NCBI GenBank assembly: GCA_037974335.1
Contig: CM075760.1
Location: 40,216,603-40,280,602 of the forward strand
DNA length: 64,000 nucleotides
DNA from: Prionace glauca
Lineage: Eukaryota; Chordata; Chondrichthyes; Carcharhiniformes; Carcharhinidae
Reading direction: 5' to 3'
The notes beneath the pieces were generated by a model that ran no database searches, was not told where the DNA came from, and saw only the letters and a program-made list of their open reading frames with translations. This document shows positions 12,462 through 22,935 of this stretch, piece after piece. How positions within the stretch are numbered: the stretch's first letter is position 1; each line of letters opens with the position of its first letter. The position numbers were made by a program, and so were the translations under genes.

Positions 12462-12765
12462 ATGTCACAGTGGCATATATGTTAGGGTTTCTGCCTCAAA
12501 GTACCAGGATACCCGGGTTCAACTCCCGGTTTGGGTCTGTCTGTGTGGAGTCTGCATATTCTCCAATTGCCTGCTCATTTACTCACATTGTTCAAGGATA
12601 TGCCGCTTAGGTTGATCCACGGTGATGAATTGTCCAATCGTGTCAAGAGAATTAGCAGGGAATATAAGTGGGGTGATGGGGATAGACTGAGGTGGGAATG
12701 TTGTGGGTTTGGGCCTGATAGGCCAAAAGGCCTTCTTCTGCTCTGTAATGATTCTATGACATGGG
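12462..12765 (+). repeat. tRNA-derived SINE
   Basis: tRNA-like head with a B-box-like 'ggttcaactcccgg' at about 12517, body 'tgtgtggagtctgcatattc', and tail ending 'ctgctctgtaatgattctat'. A diverged relative of the clean copy at 62132-62472. It interrupts the duplicated VH flank. Confidence 0.8.
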
Positions 12766-12774
12766 CACCTTTGA

Positions 12775-13075
12775 CTGATCAGAATTTATTGCCTACTTCT
12801 TGTCCGAGGACAGTGAGAGCCAATCACATTGCTGTGGTTCTTGGGTCACACATAGGCCAGACCAGGCAAGGACGGCAGATTCCCTTCTCTAAAACACATT
12901 AGTGAAGCAAGTAGGTTTTTACACAATCGACAATGATATCATGGCCATAAGTGGATTCTTATTTCCAGATGCTTTTTTTTAACTGAATTTAAATCCCACC
13001 ATCTGTGGTGGTGGGATTCGAAGTCGGGTCCTGAGAACATTAGTTAAGTTTGTGCATTAATTGCCGAGCGATAAC
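12775..13075 (-). repeat. SINE, minus strand
   Basis: A second SINE type in reverse: the tRNA-like B box appears as 'gtgggattcgaagtcgggtc' at about 13010, with 'ttgcctacttcttgtccgag' towards the tail. Fragments of the same type lie at 35925-36145 and 18150-18410. Confidence 0.65.
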
Positions 13076-13403
13076 ATGAGGCCATTTCTTACCTCCTTCT
13101 TGTATCCAGTCCCAAATTACAGTGACGGCTACCCACACCTGAAATAAAATTATTCCAGCAATTAGTTACACAAATCGATAATAATTCTTCAAATGGATTA
13201 TATTTTTGCTGCAATGTGCAAATCAGACTGACGTTTTTACCCCGATAAGGTAATGTCATCTTCTTTATGTCTATTCTCTTGTGAAGGGGGGTACAGAATT
13301 AAGGGACTTGATTTACAATCAAAGTGTTTTTTTCTCTATAACAGAGGCTCAAATATAATTTCACCTTTTGGTCTAGCAGAGACGTTCCAATGGATCTCAC
13401 TCT

Positions 13404-13941
13404 TTCTGCCTCAGTGTTAGTCTGTCTGTTGAATATTCCAGTGTCAGCAATCAATTCACTGGGAATGATCCTCGGTGTTTTTTGATATATTTTATTTGAT
13501 TTATTATTATCACACACATTAGTACACAGTCTTGCGCACTATACAGACGGAGCATACCGTGCATAGAGAAGGAAGGGAGAGAGTGAAGAATATTATGTTG
13601 TAGTCATAGCTCGGGTCTAGAAAAATATCAATTTAATGCGAGGTAGATCCATTCAAAACTCTGATTGCAGCTGTAAATAAATAGTTTCTGATTCGGTTTG
13701 TAGTCTCCTCAGAATTTGTTTTTATCTAGTCCCTGATGGAAAAAGGTGAGAGAGTGTGTCCGGGGTGAGGTGTGTTTTCTTTTCATAGTTTTTTTTAAAG
13801 TGTCGGATCGGAGGTTGTGTTGACTCAGCCAGAGGCAGAAACCGGGCATCCCTGAGACTCCCTGAGACTGAGCTGTAAAGACAAAGTGTTCAATATGGGC
13901 AGCAACTGGATGGTCTGGGTCCAACCAGTCCCTGATAGTGT
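13404..13941 (+). pseudogene. VH pseudogene (leader intron and FR1-FR2 remnant)
   Basis: The leader intron is recognisable at 13404-13480 ('gcctcagtgttagt', 'ccagtgtcagcaatcaattc') against 22120-22170 of the intact gene. The V exon follows at about 13801-13941 and reads [12 protein letters not shown], a stop codon, DSLRLSCKD, then NWMVWVQPVPD. It keeps the FR1 cysteine and the FR2 tryptophan but has an in-frame stop in FR1. It ends within FR2, with no CDR2, FR3 or RSS. A ~310 bp foreign repeat sits inside the leader intron. No leader ATG exon, D, J or C exons for this copy were found. It is the relic of an older Ig cluster duplicated with its 5' flank. Confidence 0.85.
13481..13790. repeat. 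Interspersed repeat inside the pseudo-VH leader intron
   Basis: Sequence absent from the intact leader intron at 22079-22211, with blocks such as 'tagtacacagtcttgcgcac', 'gagcataccgtgcatagaga' and 'gatggaaaaaggtgagagag'. I believe it to be a common elasmobranch interspersed repeat but cannot assign a class. Confidence 0.55.
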
Positions 13942-14086
13942 TTATAGTCTCTCCTTCAGTATGATAGACTTGGATCAACCCACAATTCCTCCGCCCCAGA
14001 GATTCAGAATCAATTTATTCCACCCAAAGACACTTAAAACAACGTGAAGAGAAATTGCTGGACAGTCTCATGACATCTGGACTCGA

Positions 14087-14545
14087 AACGTCAGCTGTTC
14101 CCTCTCCTTACAAATATTGCCAGGCCTGCTGAGATTTTCCAGCATTTTCTCTTTGGGTTTGAATTCCAGAATCTACAGAATTGTTTTTATACTTCAAACA
14201 ACATTTTCTCTTTGCAAATAACTATAAACCGAGTATTCCTATCTTTCTTCTGTCTGTCCTACACAGACTCCAGTTCCATGTGATGAAAATAACCCTTCAC
14301 CACCACTGAAATATCCGAGAAATCCACCCAGTTGTATTAAACCTGCAGTGGAAAGTCACCCATCCAGAGGGCAGGTTTCAGCAAGATGGTTCACAATCAC
14401 CAATTAATGTTAGCTTTGTCAGTGACGCTCGCATCCAGAGATTCAATAAAACCAGTGCAAATTGCTGCAGATTCCGGAAATCTAAAACTAAAACAGCAAC
14501 AGTGCTCCTCAGCATCTCAATGGATATCATCAGAGAAAGAGAACC
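14087..14545. repeat. Interspersed repeat fragments
   Basis: 'tgctgagattttccagcatt' followed by 'ctctttgggt' at 14130-14160, and an opposite-orientation piece 'gcaaattgctgcagattcc' at 14460. The same family appears at 18430-18560, 18885-18945, 54860-54910 and 55210-55300. Class unknown. Confidence 0.55.
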
Positions 14546-14894
14546 AGCTTCGTATTTAACATCAATGCCAGGATGTAAAATCTCTTGATATAATTATGAA
14601 CAGCAAGTCTGTTCTGTCCAATTTCCTACCCAAATCCTCATTTGTCAAATAAAATCGCAAATTTGTTGGCCATTTATCACAACCGGGTTTGTGGGAGTTT
14701 GTGGTACGTAACGTACCTGGTTAGTTACAACATGAGAACAGCGACTAAATTCAGCAAAGGTACCTCAGTAAGTTTTAATAACTTTGGGCCGACATGAGGT
14801 CGGGTAAAATGTTCTATACCTTCAAATTCCCCCATAATTTGTAATACTTTGGAATCGCTGAGATTAATGTGAATATAATCACTGCTCTGCCTGA

Positions 14895-15350
14895 TCATAG
14901 AAGCATAAAATCATAGAATCCCTACAGTTCAACATGGTCATTCGGTCCAATAACTCTGCAGCGGGCTCTCCAGCACAGCATCCTACCTAGGCAAGCTTTC
15001 ATCCGATCCCGGCAACCACACATATTCACAGGCTAATCCCCCGAACCTACACATTATTGGACACTAACAGGAAATTTAGCATAGACAATTTACATTGGGC
15101 CTGGGAATGATGCTCTGCCGGATAGCAGACTTGATGAACCAAATGGTCTCCTTCTGCACTGTAGGGATTCTATGATTCTACTTTGCACATCATTGAGCGC
15201 TAAGGGGCAATTTATCACAGCCAATCCACCTAACCTGCACATCCTGGGACTGTGGAAGGAAACTGGAGCACTCGGAGGAAACTCACATGGATATGGATAG
15301 AATGGAAAACCACACACAGTCACCCAATGTTAGAATCGAACCCGCCTGTG
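14895..15350 (-). repeat. SINE split by a second SINE tail
   Basis: Minus-strand SINE in two parts: tail and distal body at 14895-15105 ('aaaatcatagaatccctaca') and proximal body at 15190-15350 ('gcacatcctgggactgtgga' to a B-box-like 'agaatcgaacccg'). Between them, about 15106-15185, is a plus-strand SINE tail ('ccttctgcactgtagggatt', then 'ctatgattcta'). Confidence 0.7.
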
Positions 15351-16130
15351 AGGGAGCAAAAATAATCGTATCTCTTAGTGATAACCACATTTTTTACTCT
15401 TCCCTCATGTGAGTGTGATCACTATTTGTGAAGGAATATTTCAGACATCAGATCTGTTTTTTTTATTTAACTTGTCGAGTTTAAACAGATTAAATCCTCA
15501 ATCAGATTAACATTCAGTGGAATATCAGCCTGTTCACAGATACTTTATTAATTGTGACATCAGAACTTTCAGAACTAATTCTGAAATGAAATGTCTTATT
15601 TTATTGTAGTTAAGTACAGCCGGAGTTATGAATGTTCAAAAAGTTTTATTCATATGTTATTTTATTCAGTTTTATTCAACTGTTAAAATTCTTAAAATAA
15701 ATCGCTATGTTGAGTTGAAACTGATCAATAAGTGACGGTTTATCTGGTTTTTCTGTCATGAACATTTCATTGTAAACAGTGAGGTATTTATGTAAATAAA
15801 TACAAGAATAGCAATTCCAAATTAGATTGTTGACTGACAAAAACACAACAAATATTTCCCCACCAACACAGCACAGAAATAGAGACAACCATGCAAATCA
15901 ATCAACGGATTCCAGTAATGATTGTTTTTCAACAATATTTATTCATCAGTAATGTGAGGAAAAATATCATGATGATATCTATGTTCAGAATCAGGAAATA
16001 ATCCCTCTGATCCCGAAATGTAATGACACAGAAAACACAGAACATCTCCTGTGTTTCATCTCTTTCTCTGTCTTTCTCCTGTCTGGTTCTGCGTCTTGTC
16101 TCTCCACGATGGTTCATCGTCTTCACTCCA
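15351..16130. other. No gene seen
   Basis: AT-rich DNA. An exact octamer ATGCAAAT lies at about 15888-15895 but is 6 kb from the VH promoter and has no gene next to it. Confidence 0.4.
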
Positions 16131-16134
16131 CAGC

Positions 16135-16212
16135 AAAAGAACATAAGAACGTAAGAAATGGGAGCAGGAGTAGGCCATCTAGCCCCTCGAGCCTGCCCCG
16201 GGCTCGAAAAAA
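16135..16212 (-). repeat. LINE 3' end, minus strand
   Basis: 'aaagaacataagaacgtaag' followed by 'gggagcaggagtaggccatc' is the reverse complement of the CR1-like 3' end with its TTCTTATG tail repeats. Confidence 0.75.
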
Positions 16213-16419
16213 TCAATGTTTGCCCAATGTATTCTCTCAGCCACAGGTACAGGTTTCTAAAAGAATATAATTCAATAAATTGGAATCCATGACTGAGATT
16301 TACTCTAAAAGATCTCTTGAGAAATCAATGATCTTGAAATGCTTGAAACATTTTCTTCTGCACCTAACCTCGGTTCCACCTGGTGATAAGGATTCAATGT
16401 GGAATCTTTCCCTATATTT

Positions 16420-17060
16420 AGCCGGTGTTGTCCCTGTCCTTGGAGTATTTGACTGGACAGAGTAGAGGAATATTTACTCTGCGTCTGAACTCATTGTTCC
16501 TGGTTTATGAATGGTTGATATATCTTTGTCAGGGAAGATTTAATCCGTATCTAATCTCTGTTGTACCTAGCCTGGGTGTGTTTTGTGGAACTGTGTGGAC
16601 GGCTCTTTCCCCTATACCTAACACTAATTTAAACCTGCCTCCTGGATCTCGGAAGGAAGAGTGCAGGAGAGATTTTACATAGAAGAGTGTCCATGCTCTT
16701 TCTGCCTTAATTTTGTTTGAACAGATTTATAGACGGAGTTTCACTCTGTTTATAGACAGTATAATGTTGTAAGAACGTTTGAATTGGATAGTTTAGAGGG
16801 AGATTCTCTTTGCATCTCACTCATGCTATTCCTGATTTAGGAGTTATTAATTTGCCAGTACAGAGGGGATTTTGCATTCTGCAGCGAACCCCATGTTACT
16901 CCTGTCCTGTAAGATTTTGATGGGAGAGTCGGCCGTCTTTACAAATTTCATGGGGATTGAACCAGTATCTTTATATTACAGTAAATTTACCCTGTGTTAG
17001 CTCGTATTATGAGCCATGCCTTCGTTTATTTTCCACTGGACCCTAACTCATTCTATCTTG
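16420..17060 (+). repeat. Degenerate ~65 bp minisatellite
   Basis: Repeated theme 'ctgtccttggagtatttgac', 'ggacagagtagagg', 'tttactctg.gtct.a', seen again from 16557, 16780 and 16890 with heavy divergence. The open frames here are products of the repeat. Confidence 0.55.
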
Positions 17061-17330
17061 CATGTAGAATGTTATGTTGTCTGTCTTTGCACATAGTAAA
17101 TTGGATATATTATCTGTCTGTACTAAATTAGACGCTGTCCCTGCTTATATTGTATGTCACTATGTTTCTGTTTATATTAAACGAGACATTGCCTCTGTTT
17201 ATATTAATTTAGATCTCTCTCTGTTTGTATCAAAGTCGATGCAATCTTATTTCTGCAATTGTCCATATCCGCGTTTATATTGTATTAGACATGGTCTCAG
17301 TTTTTACTGCACTGGTCAATGCCAGTAATG
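17060..17330 (+). repeat. ~30 bp tandem repeat
   Basis: About eight loose units with the theme 'ctctgtttatattaa..tagac'. Reverse complement of the theme at 2160-3130 and 49280-49640, so the family is present in both orientations around the Ig locus. Confidence 0.65.
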
Positions 17331-18149
17331 ATTAAAGTGGCTGGGAGAACACAATTCTCTGCATCCTTCTGCAAGGACAACCTGTGTGAGGTTTTGGACA
17401 CTGGAAAAGAAATCTGAAATCTACTTCTGCTGGCTGCAGTGAAAGTGGATATCAAGTCCTGTGTAGCATTCACTGTCAATGAAGAACAAAAAAACAAAGA
17501 AAATTACAGCACAATAAAATACTGGTGATCCAATACTGCCCGTTTCTGGATCTTGCCTGATAACAATCTTTTTTATCCCAACATATTATCTCTTCTTCTC
17601 ACAAAACCGTGAAGTAAAACAAACCTAATTCAAAGAGAGGCATAGTTAGTGCAGGAACAAAATTGCCAAAGTGAAATATATATCGGGTGAGTATCAAATA
17701 TTACATCACCAGAGAGAATGCCGTGTGCAATGTAAACTGAGCTCTGGTCTAGCAGAGTATTAACAGAGCCAGGCTGTATTTTAATATAAACAGGGGCCTG
17801 GTTCAAGAAAATAGTAATGAGTTAGTGCCGAGTGCCACGTGGGGATGGTCAAATGCCAAATTCCAATCAGACCCATATCCCGTGAACGAAACATTTTTAA
17901 AAATAACATTGTCAAGTGAAATAAAACTGAGGCAGTGTCTCGCACAGTTTTACTGATATAGGAACTTCTTAGACATGAACTGAGACAGTGCTGAGTAATT
18001 AATGATACGAATAAGGAGAATATAAAAAAAAGTTCAGAAAGATCGTAATTATTTTCACCAATTACCATCCATTTGCAATTTAATAATTTCATTCACCAGA
18101 TCTCATTCATATATAATGAGGAATATATTTACAGTTACTCTGTGATAAG
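17331..18149. other. No gene seen
   Basis: No supported exon; a few more diverged units of the ~30 bp repeat at about 17690-17810. Confidence 0.4.
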
Positions 18150-18410
18150 AAAGCGACGTTGCCTCGGCCCCCATTTATTCCCCATTGCTAATTGCATTCA
18201 GTAAGCTGGTGGTGAACCGCCTTATTCAATTGCTGCAGAACCTGCAGTGTAGGTACACCGACAGTGCTCTTAGGGAGGGTGTTCCTGGACTCCGACGCAG
18301 CGTAAGTAAAGGAGTGGTCCAAGAGAGGTTTGTGAGTGTCTTGGAGAGGAGTTTACAGCCAGGGTTGTTCCAATTCCCCAGTTATCATCAACTCATACAG
18401 ATAAACAATT
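18150..18410 (+). repeat. Interspersed repeat fragment
   Basis: 'ccatttattccccattgcta' to 'ggagggtgttcctggactcc'. The same block in related form is at 27600-27670 ('ggcagggagttccaggattt'). Class uncertain. Confidence 0.5.
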
Positions 18411-18429
18411 AATTCACCAATTATATTCA

Positions 18430-18560
18430 TCAGTTTGATAAAAGCAAAATACTGCAGATTCTGGAAACTGAAACAAAAATAATGAATGCTGGAAAATCTC
18501 AACGAGTCTGACAGCATCTGTGGAGAGAGAATAGAGCCAACGTTTCGAGTCAGTGTGGTT
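18430..18560. repeat. Interspersed repeat fragment
   Basis: 'gcaaaatactgcagattctg', then 'atgctggaaaatctcaacga' and 'catctgtggagagagaatag'. Reverse of the repeat at 14087-14180. Confidence 0.65.
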
Positions 18561-19834
18561 TTTTTTGGAAGAAATTGAAGAGGATGATGACATTGAGAAA
18601 TGATGTGGGTGGACAGGGATTAGGATTTTTTTGAGAATATAGTTTCTGATTGGGATGTTGATTAGTTTAGGATGAAGAAGTTTGTTCTGATATTTGGGAT
18701 CACTCTGTGAATTGATGCAGCTTATGTGAGTGTCTCGAAATAGTATCTATTATTTCTGTTATTCCCATCTCACAGGAAATTTATGCAGCTTTTCTAACAC
18801 GTTGCAGGAAGCAATGATGATCTATCCATAGCAGCAGGGATACTCTGCCGAAGGGTCATCCAGATGTGAAACAAAGTCTCTATTCTGTCTCCACAGATGT
18901 TACTGAGATTCTCCAGTATTTTCTGTTTATTTTCGGCATTTCGGCATTGATATATAACTGTACTTTGCTTCGTATAATTTATTGATATTAAACTTTATTG
19001 ACAACACATTGGCTTTTTGACACCAAGAAATAAAATCTGTCCCAGAATTCAGTGGGGAATGGAATTAATTCAGACCGAGGATATGAACAGCTAACCAGCA
19101 GCCTCTGCGCTTCATTGACAAGTCACCACCTCATCATCACACAGAAAGTCCTGACACATAGCTGGAGTGTGTGACGGTTTTCAAAGTGATGATATAAATG
19201 GAACAACCGGCACTTCATGTGAAGTTACTGAATCTTTAAATTCCGAATCATTATTACACTGTTTTGGGAAAAAATGTTACACTTGTAGTTTTCCAGTGAG
19301 CTTCACAAATATTTCTGTTGCTACTTTATTTACTTTTCACCCTGTTGTCTTCACTAATTTGGGTGAGGGTTTGTTGATTGATTTGTTGTATATGAAAGAA
19401 GCAGTATTTTATATAGTACAATCATTCCTCCTCAACCAAATCCCGCTCTCTCTTTCTGTCCTGGATATGAAGATTCAGCATCAGCAGAGAAATGAACCGT
19501 TCCGAACTGCAGGAAAATATCCCCCTACTCTTCAAGAGGATCAGCTTGCTAACTCCCGAGAAACTCGGAATGTATTTCACCCAGACACTCTGGAAGGATT
19601 GATGGACACACATTGAATAAAGGAGTTGTTTCAATTTATGAAGTAGTCAAACACAAATATGGAAATGTAGAACAACATCATTCAGTCCCATTTATCAATG
19701 AATCCACCAATCCATTCACTAATTCCGCAATCAAAATATTCAGGCATCCAACAGTCATTCATCCATCAGTCATTCAAATGTCATTCATTCCTGTGTCAAC
19801 ACAGTCATACATTTATTGTTTGTGTAGATGGTGA
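18561..19834. other. No gene seen
   Basis: The longest open frame, 149 codons at 19167, shows no recognisable domain, no flanking splice signals I trust and compositional AT bias; I do not call it a gene. Confidence 0.4.
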
Positions 19835-21869
19835 CATCAATTATTTTAATTGATCCAGTGATCCAGAGGCCCAGGGCAATGATGTGAGGACAAGGATTTA
19901 AGTCGGACCGTTCCCGCAGGTAGATTTTGAATTCTATTGATAAATCTGGAATGGATACTAATTGCGATCATTGGAACCGCTCTGATTCCCCAATGGAGGA
20001 AATCTGCCATCCCTACATTGTCTCACAAGGATATAACTGCAGACTGAAAGCAAAATAGCTGACTCTTTAATATCTACAGAAGTGTCCAAGAAAACCAGTC
20101 AATTTAAGGGAATTTGGGACAGGCAAAGAGTGTTGGTCTTTCCAAACAAACATCACATGGAAAGATAAAAGGAGATAAAATATAAATGTGCATGCTCAAA
20201 TATAACAGCATGTATTATCTCTGAGCCATTTTTCAGTCTGCCTGTGATTATTTCTGTCCGTCCATCACAATATCCTGATGTGTTGGAAAAATCATCATTG
20301 TTGTTAATTGGGTGCCAGAGAAGGTGGAAAATAATCCTTTCTTTAGAGATGGGAAAACATCATCTAGATTTATAACTTCCAAAAATTCAAGTGCCTCCAG
20401 TACTGCTGCTGGGTAGATTTGTTTATAAATTGACCTTACTGACAACATGCAGGGTTTTAAGTTGGCTTGTAGCCAAGCGGTCAGTGCTGATGAAACTGCT
20501 CTTTGATCTACTGCACAAACACCCCCAGATGTTTCCTGTCAATAACTTTGAGCATTTGACAGCAGCCTGGATTGCTGCCAAACACTGTGTGGGACAGATT
20601 AGCGTGAAGCTCAATGGACAACATGGGATTCAGACATTTAATCAGTAAATGTTTAATTCCCACAATTTAAATCGCAATCATTCTAATCAAATATTTTCAT
20701 TCAGTGTCCTGCTCATTACCTGAGTAAATATTATGTCAAACAATAAAGTGACCGGATGATTTTTTTCATTTGTATAGTTTCCGAGTAAATTTCATTCCAA
20801 TAATTAAAGTCTGTTTATTAATCAGTTCATGAAATGAGAGAGAGAGATGTTGATGGGCCCAGTTCCCCAGTGAAGTAAAATCGGTGCAATGACATGAAAT
20901 AATATTAAAACAACATCATAAAACTGACATGAACACCGGGGATTCCTGGAATATTCTTAAATTTCTGTATCACATTGAAACAGCAGGGTGTCTTGTACCT
21001 GATTAGCACCGTGTTCTATTGTACAGTATAATCTGATTTCTGTTATTGAAGAGTTCCTCTCATAGCTGCCAATGATTGGAGAAATGATCAGTTCATAACC
21101 TGATTCAATGGAAGATAAAACATTTATTCTTGTGATATTGTGCAATGTGCCGCAAAGCTCTGATATCCTGTATTCCCAATACCAGTGTATGTTACACAGC
21201 CGGTAACCAATAGAGTGAGTTGCAATGACCTGGATGCTGAAGGAGAACTTTAATAATCTCAGTGTCCGTTCCGATTCATTAACTTCTCCATCAAAAATCA
21301 ATTTAATTTTATGTTTCTCCGTCAACTCACTATTTAATTATCAGGAGGTTGGGATTCTCATTATTTTCAAAGGCCTGTCTTCGAGATTGGGGCAGTTTGT
21401 CAAATATAAGGAGAAATATTGTATTGTGTGAGAGTTTCTTCTCATCTCCAAACCCAATTTGTACAGCGAAAGCCACCAAACTGTAAATAGAATCACTTTG
21501 TATATTCTACACATTGAGTTGCAGAAATCGATGGTATTTCTTCTGATAAAATGTGCTTTATTATTATAATGTGGCAGAGACACGGAGTTGTTGCAAAATT
21601 CTCTAATGTTCCAAAATGTTATTTCATCATTTTCAGATTTATTTTCTTCTTGGGGGTGTGGTAATAAAATCACCATTTTTACAATGGAATTACTTATTTA
21701 AATAAATAAATGATGAACTGTAACATCACCATCAGAAATAATGGGGACAATACAATGAATATTTCAGCCAAACAAATATCCCGATACAGATAAAATGTCC
21801 ATTTTAATATTAATCTATTGTAAATCTCCGAGTCCATTCTGTTGGGGGTGTGGAAGGTGGGACGTGGAT

Positions 21870-21911
21870 CCAGGCGCCGCCTCCAGCAGGGAATCAACAG
21901 GCGGCGCCTGG
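21870..21911. promoter_or_regulatory. Perfect GC-rich inverted repeat in the VH promoter
   Basis: Arms of 13 bp, CCAGGCGCCGCCT at 21870-21882 and its exact reverse complement at 21899-21911, with a 16-base loop. It lies about 20 bp upstream of the TATA-like palindrome and 122-163 bp upstream of the leader ATG, in otherwise AT-rich surroundings. Its role is unknown. Confidence 0.6.
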
Positions 21912-21931
21912 AAAGCCGCCCCCTTCTGCCG

Positions 21932-21945
21932 GGTATTTAAATACC
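21932..21945 (+). promoter_or_regulatory. TATA-like element of VH
   Basis: GGTATTTAAATACC, a 14 bp palindrome containing TATTTAAATA, 88 bp upstream of the leader ATG. The position suits a TATA box with a ~55-60 base 5' UTR. No exact octamer (ATTTGCAT/ATGCAAAT) is visible in the 300 bp upstream. Confidence 0.6.
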
Positions 21946-22032
21946 GCTCACTGGGACCGGAATCCAACAGTCCGGGAGCTGGTTTGTTCACTGAGTTCCT
22001 GACACAACCATTTCCCCCAAATCACCAGAAAG

Positions 22033-22078
22033 ATGAGGTCGGCCATTTCTCTCAGTTTGTTGCTGACTTTCTTATCTG
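22033..22078 (+). CDS. IgM VH leader exon
   Basis: Encodes MRSAISLSLLLTFLSG up to a phase 1 donor (g|gtgagt at 22079). Together with the first codons of the next exon it forms a signal peptide ending ...SGVQS, which directs the heavy chain to the ER. The start is chosen because it is the first ATG after the TATA-like element, gives a hydrophobic core and is followed directly by a consensus donor. The 133 bp leader intron is typical for VH genes. Confidence 0.93.
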
Positions 22079-22211
22079 GTGAGTATTTTTTTTATTATTG
22101 TTCAAGTCTCTCACTGTTACTGTCTCAGTGTTAGTGTCTCTCTGGAATGTTCCAGAGTCAGCAATCATTTCACTAAGATTAATCCCTGGTGTTTTTGATC
22201 TATTTTTACAG

Positions 22212-22520
22212 GTGTCCAGTCGGATGTTGTGTTGACCCAGCCAGAGGCAACGATCGAGGCTCCCGGAGGCTCCCTGAAACTGACCTGTAAAACCAGCGGT
22301 TTCGATCTTGGCAATACCTGGATAGGTTGGATCCGGCAGGTACCCGGACAGGGGCTGGAGTGGCTGGTTAACTACTATAGCTCCGGCAGCAACCACTACG
22401 CGCCGTCAATTCAGGGTCGATTTACTGCGTCCAAAGACACTTCAAACAACATCTTCTCTTTGGACATGACGAGCCTGAAGATCGAAGACACGGCCATCTA
22501 TTACTGTGCAAGAGGCGAGT
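22212..22520 (+). CDS. Immunoglobulin heavy-chain V segment (functional in form)
   Basis: Follows acceptor ttttacag at 22204-22211, phase 1. After the signal peptide end VQS the mature V begins DVVLTQPEA. Framework landmarks: Cys in 'LKLTCKTSG', CDR1 'GFDLGNTW', Trp in '[14 protein letters not shown]', CDR2 'YYSSGSN', FR3 '[17 protein letters not shown]', and '[10 protein letters not shown]' with the second Cys. The coding end 'GES' abuts the RSS heptamer at 22521. No stop or frameshift. It encodes the antigen-binding variable domain of a shark IgM heavy chain after rearrangement with the D and J that follow within 0.8 kb. A broken relative lies at 13404-13941. Confidence 0.96.
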
Positions 22521-22558
22521 CACAGTGCTGAGAAAAGCGCCATCCTCATACAAAAACC
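22521..22558 (+). promoter_or_regulatory. VH recombination signal, 22/23-type
   Basis: Perfect heptamer CACAGTG (22521-22527), 22 bp spacer, perfect nonamer ACAAAAACC (22550-22558). Target of RAG1/RAG2; pairs with a 12-type signal, here the 5' side of D. Confidence 0.96.
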
Positions 22559-22867
22559 TCAGAAAAGGACGTTGCTTAAATTGGTGACCAATGCCATTGC
22601 CGAATGCCAAAGTAAATGAGGCTTCAACAATATAATACTTAGAAACAACATTGTTTCTTTTTAAGATGTAAAATGCTTCAATTTTATTGTTATTGATTTA
22701 CACGCTGAATGTGCACAGAGAGTGTAAAAGTTTCTAACCCCCTTTATCAATATCATGACCAGTAAAAATTGAAATATCTCACGGACTCACCCTTAACGAG
22801 CTGGAAACAGACTTTTGAAATAGCAGTGAAATTAACTGTCTGTATTTTACAGTTAACAGTCCGCCTC
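22559..22867. other. V-D spacer, no second D found
   Basis: Searched for another D: only a weak CACAGAG at about 22714 is visible, without a matching 5' signal or a convincing nonamer. Nothing else is recognisable. Confidence 0.5.
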
Positions 22868-22935
22868 AGTATTTGTCATGCTGTGTCTCACTGTGATACC
22901 TGGATGGCACAGCAGTTACTGTCAATACAAAAACC
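22868..22935 (+). other. D segment with 12-RSS on both sides
   Basis: 5' nonamer AGTATTTGT (22868-22876), 12 bp spacer, heptamer CACTGTG (22889-22895), D core ATACCTGGATGG (22896-22907), heptamer CACAGCA (22908-22914), 12 bp spacer, nonamer ACAAAAACC (22927-22935). The two 12-type signals allow D to join both the 23-type V and the 23-type J. The core has no stop in any forward frame (IPGW, YLD, TWM). The 3' heptamer differs from consensus at its last two bases, and the 5' nonamer is weak. Known shark IgM clusters usually have two D segments; only this one is visible here. Confidence 0.9.

Larger units (their letters stand above)
10891..13480 (+). repeat. Duplicated VH 5' flank, upstream copy
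   Basis: Collinear with 19835-22200. Shared blocks in order include 'ctctgattccccaatg', 'gggtgccagaga/aggtgccagaga', 'gcagatttgtttataaat', 'aagttggcttg.agccaa', 'ttgctgccaaa.actg.gtg', 'tgtgatattgtgcaat' and 'tcactctttctgcctcagtg'. Two SINEs (12462-12765 and 12775-13075) have landed in this copy only. Spacing to the downstream copy is about 8.9 kb. It is the flank of the VH pseudogene that follows. Confidence 0.8.
19835..22030 (+). repeat. VH 5' flank, downstream copy of the duplication
   Basis: Collinear partner of 10891-13480 (blocks listed there), lying directly upstream of the intact VH. It starts with a SINE-like head fragment around 19840-19950 and lacks the two SINEs present in the upstream copy. 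It contains the VH promoter. Confidence 0.75.

Noticed and set aside
15888-15895. Exact octamer ATGCAAAT
   Set aside because: 6 kb from the VH promoter with no nearby V gene; one octamer is expected by chance in a window of this size.
19167-19616. 149-codon open frame on the + strand
   Set aside because: No recognisable domain, AT-rich codons and no matching promoter or splice pattern.
22052-22396. Minus-strand 114-codon frame across the VH exon
   Set aside because: Shadow of the V exon on the other strand.
22704-22745. CACAGAG with a C-rich word 12 bp away as a possible extra D
   Set aside because: Nonamer poor and no 5' recombination signal.
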